From contig PBYS01000051.1 in NCBI GenBank assembly GCA_002729725.1, positions 1-63,783 of the forward strand: DNA of 63,783 bases. Direction: 5' to 3'. Below the pieces are notes generated by a model. That model had not been told where the DNA came from, made no database searches, and worked only from the letters and a program-made list of their open reading frames with translations. Position 1 is the first letter of the stretch. Every line of letters begins with the position of its first letter. This DNA is from Puniceicoccaceae bacterium (GTDB taxonomy: Bacteria > Verrucomicrobiota > Verrucomicrobiia > Opitutales > Coraliomargaritaceae). Below, piece by piece: positions 42,533 through 51,462 of the stretch. The position numbers and the translations under genes were made by a program.

Positions 42533-45500
42533 ATGGAATCCATCTCCAAACTTTCGTTACAGAACCGTCTGTTGGTTCTGCTGCTCTCGGCTATCTTCAT
42601 CGGGCTTGGCTCATGGAAGCTGTTTCAGCTGCCTGTTGACGCCTTCCCAGACACGACACCCGTCCAAGTACAAATCAACACGGTCGCGCCCGCTCTGAAT
42701 CCCGAGGAGATCGAACAACAGATCACCTTGCCCGTGGAGCTGGCTATGGGCGGGCTGCCGGGCTTGGAAAGCGTCCGCTCGGTTTCCAAATTCGGGTTTT
42801 CCCAAGTCGTCGCGACCTTTTCGGACGCCACTGAGATCTCCGAGGCGAGACAGTATATCTCCGAGCGACTCTCCACGGTCGAACTGCCCGAAGATATCGA
42901 ACGGCCACAGCTCGGCCCCATCTCGACCGGACTCGGCGAAATCTTCCACTACACCCTCAGCTCGACAGATCCCGAGCGCTCCTTAGAGGAACTGCGGACG
43001 CTGCATGACTGGGTGATCAAACCGGAGCTGCGCAAAGTCTCCGGGGTCGCCGAAGTCAACTCCTGGGGCGGCTACGAAAAGCAATATCACGTTATTGTCT
43101 CGCCCCGGAACTTGATCAAATTCGGGCTGACCCTCGACGAGGTGGCCGAAGCGCTCCAGGCGAACAACAGCAACGCCGGTGGCGGCATCCTCACCCGGGG
43201 TGGCCAGTCGCTGCTGATCCACGGCCTCGGGCGCGTGGAGTCGATCGAAGAGATCGAGGACATCGTGATCGCCTCCTACGCGGGCAGCCCGCTGCGCATC
43301 CGCGATGTGGCCGACGAGGTAAGGATCGGATACGAAATCCGCCGGGGTGCTGTCACGGCACAGGGGCAAGGCGAGATTGTGCTCGGCCTGGCCTTCATGC
43401 TGATGGGGGAAAACGGCATGGTCGTGACCGAAGAACTCAAAACGCGCCTGGACAGCCTCCGGCGCTCGCTGCCGGAAGACGTCGTCGTGAACGTTGTCTA
43501 TGATCGCACCGAACTCACCAGCCAGGTCATCGGCACCGTCCAGCATAACTTGGCGGCGGGTGCCATCCTCGTGGTGGCGATCCTTTTCGTGCTGCTGGGC
43601 AATCTCCGGGCAGGCCTGTTGGTCGCTTCAGTCATTCCGATTTCCATGCTCTTTTCGGCCTTCGGCATGAGCTACTTCGGCATCGCGGCCAGTTTGCTCA
43701 GTCTAGGCGCGGTTGACTTCGGCATGATCGTGGACGGCTCCGTCGTGATGACCGAGTCGAACATGCGCAAACTGGGGCAGCGGCGCGTCGAGTTGGGGCG
43801 GGATCTGACCAAGGCGGAGCGCCTGGAGATCGTCATCAGCTCGGCCAAGGAAGTCGCCCGCCCCGTCGTTTTCGGAATGGGCATCACGATTGTCGTGTTT
43901 TTCCCGATACTGACGCTCGAAGGCACCGAGGGTAAAATGTTCCGTCCGATGGCGCTGACCTTCATCTTCGCCCTCGCAGGCGCGCTGATCTACGCGCTGA
44001 CCGTCACGCCCGTGCTCAACTATTATTTCATCAAGCCCAGTGCCAAAGAAGAGGCGGGCTGGTTTGCGGGGACATTGACCAAAGCCTACGCGGCCAGTTT
44101 GCGCTTCGCCATGCGCGCCCGCGTATTTGTTTTGGCGGCGGTGGCCGTTGTCTTCGCGCTGACGCTATGGGCTGGTGCGAAAATGGGCGGCGAATTCGTG
44201 CCCCGCTTGAGCGAGGGCGCGGTCACGATCAATACGATCCGACTTGCCGGGATTTCGATTCCCGAATCAGTCAAATACAACACGCGCATCGAGCAGCTCT
44301 TACTGGAAAACTACCCCGACGAAATCCGCCACATCTGGAGCCGCATCGGCTCGGCCGAGGTCGCCACCGATCCGATGGGGACGGAACTGACCGATATTTT
44401 CATCTCACTGAATCCTCGCGAAGAATGGACGAAAGCCAAGAGCCAGACGGAGTTGGTCGCCGCCATGCAAGCGACCGTGGCCGAACTGCCCGGACTCAAC
44501 ATGGCCTTCACCCAGCCCATCGAAATGCGGCTCAACGAAATGGAATCCGGCATCCGCTCCGACGTGGGGATCAAGATCTACGGGGACGAGTTTGACGAAC
44601 TCGTGCGACTGAGTGACGACGTGCAGCGCATTTTGCTCGATGTCGAAGGTAGCGGCGACATTTCCGTCGACCAACTGACGGGGCAACCGACCCTCAAGAT
44701 CGATATTCGGCAGGATGTCATCGCACAGCACGGCATTTCCGCCCGCCATGTCATGAGCATCGTCGAATCCATCGGCGGGACACGGGCCGGGCAAGTCTTC
44801 GAGGGGCAACGCAACTTCCCCCTCGTGCTGCGCCTGCCGGACGCTTTGCGCACGGATATCGACGCATTGCGTAACACGATCATTCCCACCGCCGAAGGAC
44901 AGCAGCTGCCGCTGCATCGGCTGGCCGACATTCGGATCGAAGATGGCTCCGCCACGATCAACCGTGAATGGGGCCGCCGCTTGATCCGGGTGCAAGTCAA
45001 TGTGGACGACCGCGACGTGTCGTCCTTTGTGGCCGAAGCCAAAGCCAAGATTAACGATTCGCTGGATCTACCCGAAGGCTACGTGATCGACTGGGGCGGT
45101 CAGTTTGAAAACCTCGAACGCGCTCAGACGCGCCTCGCCATCGTCGTGCCTGTGACGCTCGCCGCTGTCTTCTTCCTGCTCTATTTCAGCTTGAAGAACA
45201 TGCGCGATGTTTTGCTCATTTACAGTGGCATCCCTCTCGCACTGATCGGTGGTATTCTCACGCTTTGGTTGCGCGGCATTCCTTTCAGTGTCAGTGCCGC
45301 CGTCGGCTTCATCGCTTTGAGTGGCATCGCCGTGCTCAACGGACAGATCTTGATTTCGGCCATTCGTTCCTACCGCGAGCGCACGGCCAGCCTACGGGAA
45401 GCCGTCACACAGGCCGCCTGCCAACGCCTCCGCCCCGTGCTGGCGACGGCACTGACCTCCGCCGCTGGATTCTTGCCCATGGCGGTCTCCACCGGCGTCG

Positions 45501-45634
45501 GTTCGGAGATTCAGCGACCTTTGGCCTCTGTAGTCGTCGGCGGCATTCTGACCTCGACGCTGTTGACGCTTTTGGTTCTACCGCTGCTCTATGAGTTGTT
45601 CGGTGGTCGCGACAATTCCGGAGCCGAAGAATGA
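42533..45634 (+). CDS. czcA: Heavy-metal RND transporter, CzcA type (system 2)
   Basis: 1033 residues, twelve predicted spans and two periplasmic loops. The helix 4 motif is DFGMIVDGSVVMTES, the DFG...VDG pattern of CzcA/CnrA-type divalent pumps. The transporter thus probably handles Zn, Co, Cd or Ni, in contrast to the pump at 19299. It starts 21 nt after its adaptor, and the stop overlaps the next start by 4 nt. Confidence 0.93.
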   Translation: MESISKLSLQNRLLVLLLSAIFIGLGSWKLFQLPVDAFPDTTPVQVQINTVAPALNPEEIEQQITLPVELAMGGLPGLESVRSVSKFGFSQVVATFSDATEISEARQYISERLSTVELPEDIERPQLGPISTGLGEIFHYTLSSTDPERSLEELRTLHDWVIKPELRKVSGVAEVNSWGGYEKQYHVIVSPRNLIKFGLTLDEVAEALQANNSNAGGGILTRGGQSLLIHGLGRVESIEEIEDIVIASYAGSPLRIRDVADEVRIGYEIRRGAVTAQGQGEIVLGLAFMLMGENGMVVTEELKTRLDSLRRSLPEDVVVNVVYDRTELTSQVIGTVQHNLAAGAILVVAILFVLLGNLRAGLLVASVIPISMLFSAFGMSYFGIAASLLSLGAVDFGMIVDGSVVMTESNMRKLGQRRVELGRDLTKAERLEIVISSAKEVARPVVFGMGITIVVFFPILTLEGTEGKMFRPMALTFIFALAGALIYALTVTPVLNYYFIKPSAKEEAGWFAGTLTKAYAASLRFAMRARVFVLAAVAVVFALTLWAGAKMGGEFVPRLSEGAVTINTIRLAGISIPESVKYNTRIEQLLLENYPDEIRHIWSRIGSAEVATDPMGTELTDIFISLNPREEWTKAKSQTELVAAMQATVAELPGLNMAFTQPIEMRLNEMESGIRSDVGIKIYGDEFDELVRLSDDVQRILLDVEGSGDISVDQLTGQPTLKIDIRQDVIAQHGISARHVMSIVESIGGTRAGQVFEGQRNFPLVLRLPDALRTDIDALRNTIIPTAEGQQLPLHRLADIRIEDGSATINREWGRRLIRVQVNVDDRDVSSFVAEAKAKINDSLDLPEGYVIDWGGQFENLERAQTRLAIVVPVTLAAVFFLLYFSLKNMRDVLLIYSGIPLALIGGILTLWLRGIPFSVSAAVGFIALSGIAVLNGQILISAIRSYRERTASLREAVTQAACQRLRPVLATALTSAAGFLPMAVSTGVGSEIQRPLASVVVGGILTSTLLTLLVLPLLYELFGGRDNSGAEE

Positions 45635-46443
45635 CTCACACAATGTCTCTGTTCAAATCAAGCTACCACATCAAGGAAATGGACTGTCCTTCCGAGGAGC
45701 AGATGGTGCGCCTTAAGCTCGAAGGACTGGAGTCCGTTCTCTGCGTCTCTGTCGATCTTTCGGATCGGCGGGTTCATGTCGTCCATCGAGGCGATGCAGA
45801 GGTCATCACTGAAGCACTCTCCGAACTGAGCTTGGGTGCCCGCTTCGAGACGACGGAAGATGTCGAAGGGGAGGCCGACGACGAGGATAAGGTCACGCAA
45901 CGACGCATCCTGTGGTGGGTGCTCGGCATAAACGCCGTCTTCTTTGTGCTCGAAATGTCTTTTGGCTTGCTCTCGAACTCGATGGGACTGGTCGCGGACT
46001 CGCTCGACATGCTGGCCGACACCATCGTCTATGCCCTGAGTTTGATGGCCGTAGGCACGGCAGTGGCGACCAAGAAAAAAGTGGCTAAGATTAGCGGTGT
46101 TTTCCAGATGCTGCTGGCGCTGCTCGGCTTTTCGGAAGTGATCCGTAGGTTCTTCTTCTCAGAGGCCATGCCCGACTTTAAGACGATGATCGCCGTCGCC
46201 TCCCTCGCCATGGTCGCGAATGTGGTCTGCCTCTGGTTGATTCAAAAAGCCCGGTCGGAGGAGGCGCACATGCAAGCCTCTTCGATCTTCACCTCGAACG
46301 ACATCATCGTCAACGGCGGCGTCATCACAGCCGGCCTGCTCGTTTACTGGCTCGGAAGCCCCTGGCCTGACCTACTCGTGGGTGGCATCGTCTTCGGATT
46401 CGTCATGCGGGGTGCGGTGCGTATCTTGAAGATTTCAAAGTAA
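45631..46443 (+). CDS. Cation diffusion facilitator fused to an HMA-like domain
   Basis: 270 residues: N-terminal heavy-metal-associated-like domain (about 5-75) with YHIKEMDCPSEEQMVRLKL, a variant with Cys-Pro-Ser-Glu rather than CxxC. Then come six hydrophobic segments with the CDF signature NSMGLVADSLDMLADTI (about 108-124) and SNDIIVNGG (about 223-231). It lacks the usual C-terminal cytoplasmic domain. Translationally coupled to czcA, so probably a cytoplasmic feeder or exporter for the same metal. Confidence 0.82.
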   Translation: MTHTMSLFKSSYHIKEMDCPSEEQMVRLKLEGLESVLCVSVDLSDRRVHVVHRGDAEVITEALSELSLGARFETTEDVEGEADDEDKVTQRRILWWVLGINAVFFVLEMSFGLLSNSMGLVADSLDMLADTIVYALSLMAVGTAVATKKKVAKISGVFQMLLALLGFSEVIRRFFFSEAMPDFKTMIAVASLAMVANVVCLWLIQKARSEEAHMQASSIFTSNDIIVNGGVITAGLLVYWLGSPWPDLLVGGIVFGFVMRGAVRILKISK

Positions 46444-46913
46444 TGATGATCTTAACCCAGCGTATATTTATGCTCCATCGTCTCTCAATGCGTATCGTGA
46501 TTACAATGGGATTGGCCTTCTTGTTCGCCGGGGCTTCGGTTCTCGGCGTGGTTCGGGCGGTCGCATTCTGTTTGTATGCCGATGGCGATGTGCAGCCGCA
46601 TGTCGTGCTATTGGGTGGGGATGAGGACTTTGCTGCATCCGACTGCGCTGTCGCGGAAACGTCGGTTTGCGGGGTGCATTGCCCGCCTTGCACCGATTTC
46701 GTCATCCAGTCGGCGGAGCTGCTTGCGGCTCGTGCGGCCAATCCGTTTCCCGGAAGCTTGTCTTTGCCGAAGTTTTCCAGTGGGGCGCAATCCATTCCCG
46801 AAACCTGTTTTCGCCCCGAGTTGGCCGGTGCTGCGTCCCGCCCAAGCCTGAAATTGACTCGTGCGACACCCATAGCGGAACGGGTGCACCGCACCATTGT
46901 GCTGCGGATTTGA
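46443..46913 (+). CDS. Small secreted Cys-containing protein, distant CzcI-like member
   Basis: 156 residues. The ATG overlaps the previous stop (TAATG), but ATG 46470 would place the signal peptide ([20 protein letters not shown]) at the N-terminus. The middle contains [16 protein letters not shown], a plausible metal site. The C-terminus ends RTIVLRI, recalling the NLRL and VLRL ends of the CzcI-like proteins at 16214, 38789 and 61847. It too is followed by a paired structure. Function unknown. Confidence 0.55.
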   Translation: MMILTQRIFMLHRLSMRIVITMGLAFLFAGASVLGVVRAVAFCLYADGDVQPHVVLLGGDEDFAASDCAVAETSVCGVHCPPCTDFVIQSAELLAARAANPFPGSLSLPKFSSGAQSIPETCFRPELAGAASRPSLKLTRATPIAERVHRTIVLRI

Positions 46914-47000
46914 TTCGATCGGATGCACCGAACTGGCGGTGGCTCCTCTGAGTCGCCGCTTTGGATCCGCAGGGCACTTGCCTGGGGATCCGAGAATTCA
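46911..47000 (+). promoter_or_regulatory. Paired structure after the 46443 gene, possible fourth relative of the masking element
   Basis: TGATTC-GA-TCGGAT (46911-46924) can pair with ATCCGA-GAA-T-TCA (46988-47000). Two hairpins lie inside (GCGGTGGCT/AGTCGCCGC, and CAGG-GCA/TGCCTG flanked by GGATCC). The layout resembles the three elements at 16640, 39239 and 61849, but the right arm ends about 28 nt before ATG 47029 and holds no Shine-Dalgarno. Confidence 0.4.
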
Positions 47001-47028
47001 CCTTTTTCAAAATCAAAACATAATATTT

Positions 47029-47985
<957 letters not shown>

Positions 47986-48006
47986 CCCTACGTAGTCATA
48001 ACGACC

Positions 48007-48035
48007 AACGCCCCGGCCTCCTGCCGGGGCGTTTT
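48007..48035. terminator. Bidirectional terminator between cysK and merA
   Basis: Perfect 11-bp stem AACGCCCCGGC / GCCGGGGCGTT with a 5-nt loop and flanking A and T residues on both strands. It separates the convergent genes cysK (plus) and merA (minus); the merA stop codon lies in its right flank. Confidence 0.92.
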
Positions 48036-49509
48036 ATGTCGCGCAGCAGCTGAGTTTGTCCACATCCTTGCCGAACGACAGAGCGGCGAGCTTCACCGCT
48101 TCGCTGAGAGTGAGGTACGGGTGGAACATGGAGGCCAAGTCTTTCGCAGTCATCCCGTGGCGGAGTGCGAGGCTGACTTCCATCATCAGTTCGGAGCCCT
48201 CAGGCGCGAGGGCACGGGCACCGAGGATGCGGTCGGTCCGGCGGTCGCGGATCAGTTGCAGGAAGCCGCGGGTGTCTCGGGCGGCGAGCGCCCGGGGGAC
48301 TTTCGACATGGGCAGCGTGACGGTTTCCGCGTCGTGCCCGGCGGCTTCGGCTTCTGCCTGGTCTAAGCCGACCCCGGCCACTTGCGGATCCGTGAAGACG
48401 ACCCACGGCAGCGGATTGTAGTCGCGTTCACGCGGGGTCGTGCCACTGGCCGTGCAAGCGTTTTCCGCAGCCAACGCCCCTTCGTAGGCGGCGGTGTAAA
48501 CAAACATCGGATCTCCCACCACATCACCGGCCGCGTAGATATCGGAGCGGCTCGTTTGCAATTGTTCATCCACTTGGATGAAGCCCTGTTCGTCGAGCGC
48601 CACTCCTGCTACATCGAGATTGAGTCCTTCGGTATTGGGTGAGCGTCCGGTCGCCAACAGGAGCCGTTCAGCGGTGAACACCTGGCGCTTGCCACCGACC
48701 CGCGCCTCGACCTCGACGCCGTCTCCGCCACGGCGCACGGCCTGGATTTCCACGCCGGTCTGGATCGCGAGCCCTTCGTCACGCAGGTAACCCGTGAGGG
48801 CATCCGTCAGTGCGGCTGTCTCGGTCGGGAGGATTCGGTCGGACCGTTGCAGGACGGTCGTTTTCACGCCCAGCCGGGCAAACATCTGGGCGCACTCAAG
48901 TGCGATGTAGCGCCCTCCGAGGACGAGCAGCGACTTAGGCGCGGCAGGGAGTTCGAAAGCGGTGTCCGTGATGAGATAATCTATCTCGGCAAGTCCCGGA
49001 ATGTCGGGAACATGCGTGCGCGTACCGGTGGCAATGATCACCCGGTCGGCAATCAAAGTTTCTCCGGCGACTTCGACCTCCCGGGATGACAGGAATCGGG
49101 CGCGCCCTTCGATGATCCTCACGCCGGGCAAGTCGTTGACGACATCGAGGTATTTCTCCTGACGGAGTGTTTCGACGAGTTCTTGAGTCTGTCGAGTGAT
49201 GGCTCCGAAGTCCGAGACCTCGCTCGTCGATTCGATCCCTGCGAAAGGATGATGTTTGGCACGATGATGCGCCTCCGCAGCTCGGATGAGTGTTTTGGAC
49301 GGCACACAGCCGACATTCACACAAGTGCCGCCGATGGGGAGTCCGTCGTTGATGAGGGTGACCCGCCAGCCTTTCCCGGCGGCGCGGGTCGTGGCTGCGA
49401 AGGCCGCCGATCCGCCGCCGACGATGACGAGGTGATTCGACGCAGTCGAAGACGTTTTTGCATCGGATTCCGGGGTGCGTTCCGGGTTGGTGTTATAGCA
49501 TTCGTTCAT
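48034..49509 (-). CDS. merA: Mercuric reductase
   Basis: 491 residues from ATG 49509, 7 nt after the merT-like stop; two upstream in-frame ATGs would overlap that gene. FAD site HLVIVGGGSAAFAA, redox pair Cys63/Cys68 in GTCVNVGCVPSK, NAD(P)H-binding LLVLGGRYIALECAQ, FAD motif SDIYAAGDV, and the C-terminal vicinal Cys pair in KLSCCAT that hands Hg(II) to the active site. The N-terminal HMA domain of many MerA proteins is missing; here an HMA is fused to MerT instead. Reduces Hg(II) to Hg(0). Confidence 0.95.
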   Translation of the reverse strand: MNECYNTNPERTPESDAKTSSTASNHLVIVGGGSAAFAATTRAAGKGWRVTLINDGLPIGGTCVNVGCVPSKTLIRAAEAHHRAKHHPFAGIESTSEVSDFGAITRQTQELVETLRQEKYLDVVNDLPGVRIIEGRARFLSSREVEVAGETLIADRVIIATGTRTHVPDIPGLAEIDYLITDTAFELPAAPKSLLVLGGRYIALECAQMFARLGVKTTVLQRSDRILPTETAALTDALTGYLRDEGLAIQTGVEIQAVRRGGDGVEVEARVGGKRQVFTAERLLLATGRSPNTEGLNLDVAGVALDEQGFIQVDEQLQTSRSDIYAAGDVVGDPMFVYTAAYEGALAAENACTASGTTPRERDYNPLPWVVFTDPQVAGVGLDQAEAEAAGHDAETVTLPMSKVPRALAARDTRGFLQLIRDRRTDRILGARALAPEGSELMMEVSLALRHGMTAKDLASMFHPYLTLSEAVKLAALSFGKDVDKLSCCAT

Positions 49510-49516
49510 GATCGGA

Positions 49517-50179
49517 TTATTCGGTTTCATCGGTAAGGCGCAGGGAATATTGATCTTCCACATCCGCATTCAATAGATCTTCGGCTTGGGCTGTTTTCGG
49601 GTCGATGCGGACGGTGGCTTTCCCGGTTTTCCAATCGACCTTGGCGGACAATACGCCGGGCACTTCCAGAAAAGCGGCTTCCACGCCAACGGAACAGCCT
49701 GCGCAGGTCATGCCTTCGACGATGAGCGTCACCTCTTGGCTCTCTGCATTCCGTGAACGTTCGGCACTCTGATTCGCACTGCCTTGACTGGCGGCGATTT
49801 TCGACGAAGCGACCGAAGAAAGCGCCGGAACGGCGACATATTGCAACAGCAGGTAGGTGCCGATGCCGATACCGAAGATCGTCGCCACCATTCTAGCGTT
49901 GCGTGCCACGCTTTTCTCCGCGCAACAACGGTTTTGCTTACGCACGGCATACCACGAGGCGAGTCCAAGAATGAGCAGGCCCAGCCCGATGAACCACGGC
50001 TTGTAGCGGTCCAGTCCGAAAAGTGCCGTCGCGGAGCCTACGCCTAGAAGAATAGGCACCAGCGGGCCGATACAGCAGGTGACCGCAACGAAGGCACCGA
50101 GGATACCGTATTTGCCCGCGTGAACTTTCTCGTCTGTGGTGGGTGATTCTTTGTCAGCCTTTTTCTCATTCTTTTTCAT
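49517..50179 (-). CDS. MerT-MerP fusion: mercury transporter with C-terminal HMA domain
   Basis: 220 residues: three predicted membrane spans with the MerT Cys pair CC35-36 in VAVTCCIGPL, a second pair CC85-86 in NRCCAEKS, a linker, then an HMA domain (about 150-215) with GMTCAGCSVGVEAAF (Cys159, Cys162). This merges the membrane importer MerT and the mercury carrier MerP in one chain. It is preceded by its own MerR-type operator and followed 7 nt later by merA. Confidence 0.9.
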   Translation of the reverse strand: MKKNEKKADKESPTTDEKVHAGKYGILGAFVAVTCCIGPLVPILLGVGSATALFGLDRYKPWFIGLGLLILGLASWYAVRKQNRCCAEKSVARNARMVATIFGIGIGTYLLLQYVAVPALSSVASSKIAASQGSANQSAERSRNAESQEVTLIVEGMTCAGCSVGVEAAFLEVPGVLSAKVDWKTGKATVRIDPKTAQAEDLLNADVEDQYSLRLTDETE

Positions 50180-50185
50180 GATATC

Positions 50186-50217
50186 ATCCTACACTTCGTA
50201 GTATGGTGTAGGCTCAA
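50186..50217 (-). promoter_or_regulatory. MerR-type promoter/operator of merTP-merA
   Basis: On the minus strand TTGAGC (50217-50212), 20 nt, TAGGAT (50191-50186). The spacer carries the dyad CCTACAC-N11-GTGTAGG (50212-50188). Over-long spacing with a central dyad is the hallmark of MerR-activated promoters. It lies between the thioredoxin-like gene and merTP. Confidence 0.75.
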
Positions 50218-50233
50218 CCGATTGACCCTCGAC

Positions 50234-50491
50234 TTATATGCCGATTGCCGTCTTCAGTGCCGCCTCGTCCACGCCTGAGTGGGTGCAGCATGGTGATAGT
50301 TCCCCGTCGATGACGACGGTGGGCACCACATGGATTCCCAGCTCTTTGGCGCGACTGGCTCCTTCGGCCTGATTCATGTCAACGATGTTGATGTCGCACT
50401 GGGGGCACACCACTTGATTGACCAACTGGATGGTTTCTTCACATGCGGGGCATCCTGCACTGAAGATTTCTATGGTTTTACGGTGACTCAT
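50234..50491 (-). CDS. Small thioredoxin-like protein of the mer operon
   Basis: 85 residues with a thioredoxin/glutaredoxin fold: KTIEIFSAGCPACEETIQLV (CPAC active site, about 14-17), a further Cys pair in VCPQCD, the cis-Pro loop VVPTVVIDG and CC near residue 68. Six Cys in total suggest mercury or arsenic handling or reduction of Cys-bound Hg. It lies between merR and the merTP operator. Confidence 0.8.
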   Translation of the reverse strand: MSHRKTIEIFSAGCPACEETIQLVNQVVCPQCDINIVDMNQAEGASRAKELGIHVVPTVVIDGELSPCCTHSGVDEAALKTAIGI

Positions 50492-50514
50492 TGTTTTCCT
50501 TTCTGTTCTTCATA

Positions 50515-50913
50515 TTAATCCTCCAATGCATCGAGAATCGGGCATTTCTGAGGTGTGCCGCTGCGTTCGCATGTATCGACCAAGCTGGATAGCGCCCGTT
50601 CGACTTTTCTAAGCTTCCCAATTTTGGAACGAATTTCTTCGATTTTGGATTTTGCATGCGCACGGAACTGAGCGCATTCGGCATTTGGCGGGTCGCTCAA
50701 TGCAAGCAGATCCCTAATCTCATTGAGGGTGAAACCCAACTCCTTGGCACGGCGGATGAAACGAACCCTTGCAATCGTTTCCGGGGGATACTGCCGGTAG
50801 CCCGAGTTTCCTCGGATGGGCTTTTCGATCAGTCCTTCTCGTTCATAAAATCGGAGCGTTTCCCGCCCGACGCCCGCTTCCTCGGCCGCCTTACCTGTCG
50901 TCAATAATGGCAT
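50515..50913 (-). CDS. merR: Mercury-responsive MerR regulator
   Basis: 132 residues: winged helix DNA-binding domain (LTTGKAAEEAGVGRETLRFY), long dimerisation helix, and the Hg ligands Cys80, Cys115 and Cys124 with the same spacing (35 and 9) as Cys82, Cys117 and Cys126 of Tn501 MerR. It is the first gene of the minus-strand mer operon, and its own promoter carries a MerR-type operator. Confidence 0.93.
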   Translation of the reverse strand: MPLLTTGKAAEEAGVGRETLRFYEREGLIEKPIRGNSGYRQYPPETIARVRFIRRAKELGFTLNEIRDLLALSDPPNAECAQFRAHAKSKIEEIRSKIGKLRKVERALSSLVDTCERSGTPQKCPILDALED

Positions 50914-50924
50914 AACTGGAGTAG

Positions 50925-50956
50925 AGTCTACACCCTGTAGTATACTACAAGGTCAA
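50925..50956 (-). promoter_or_regulatory. MerR-type promoter/operator of merR
   Basis: Minus strand TTGACC (50956-50951), 20 nt, TAGACT (50930-50925). The spacer contains the perfect palindrome TGTAGTATACTACA (50936-50949). It has the same 20-nt spacing as the promoter before merTP, 1 nt longer than the classical 19. Confidence 0.75.
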
Positions 50957-51027
50957 GCGGTTATCTGATTTTTCTTTCGGATCGGCCGAACCGAGTTATT
51001 CGACCGGGGGCCATGGGGCAGCCTGCC

Positions 51028-51462
51028 TCAGTCGCAGTCTGGACGGCGGTTTCGCCCCATGACGCTGTAGAAGAACGTGGCCGACCATGTGAGGATGATG
51101 ATGCCGGTCAGCGATTCCAGCGCCGTCATGAAACGGAGGTGCCCCGTTGGTATTTCACTCATGCCGAGCGAGGAGTAGGTGACGGCGGAGTGGTAGAAGA
51201 AGTCCATGAATTCATTGCCGATCGAGTCGCCGAGCGAACCGAGGTCGAGCCAGATTGAGGCGGCATAGAAGCCCGCCGCGAAGTAGAGGATTTCCACAAC
51301 ATGGGCGCAGACGAGCAGGATGAGGACAGTCAGTGAGCGGAAGAAGTGTGAGTGGACTTCGTCTTCGTCCGGCAGCAGTCGGAGCAGCTGGCTCATGACC
51401 CAGTAGCGAAACGCGACAACGGTCAGCACGAGGAAAACGGTGAGGACGATGGATAGGAGCAT
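51028..51462 (-). CDS. Two-span ion-channel-like membrane protein
   Basis: 144 residues with three hydrophobic stretches plus a pore-loop region: FFYHSAVTYSSLGMSEIP (about 87-104), then a long final span. This resembles small bacterial Ion_trans_2 channels, but the selectivity-filter position reads Gly-Met-Ser where potassium channels have Gly-Tyr-Gly. Its start overlaps the stop of the permease gene (ATGA), so the two are co-translated. Confidence 0.65.
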   Translation of the reverse strand: MLLSIVLTVFLVLTVVAFRYWVMSQLLRLLPDEDEVHSHFFRSLTVLILLVCAHVVEILYFAAGFYAASIWLDLGSLGDSIGNEFMDFFYHSAVTYSSLGMSEIPTGHLRFMTALESLTGIIILTWSATFFYSVMGRNRRPDCD

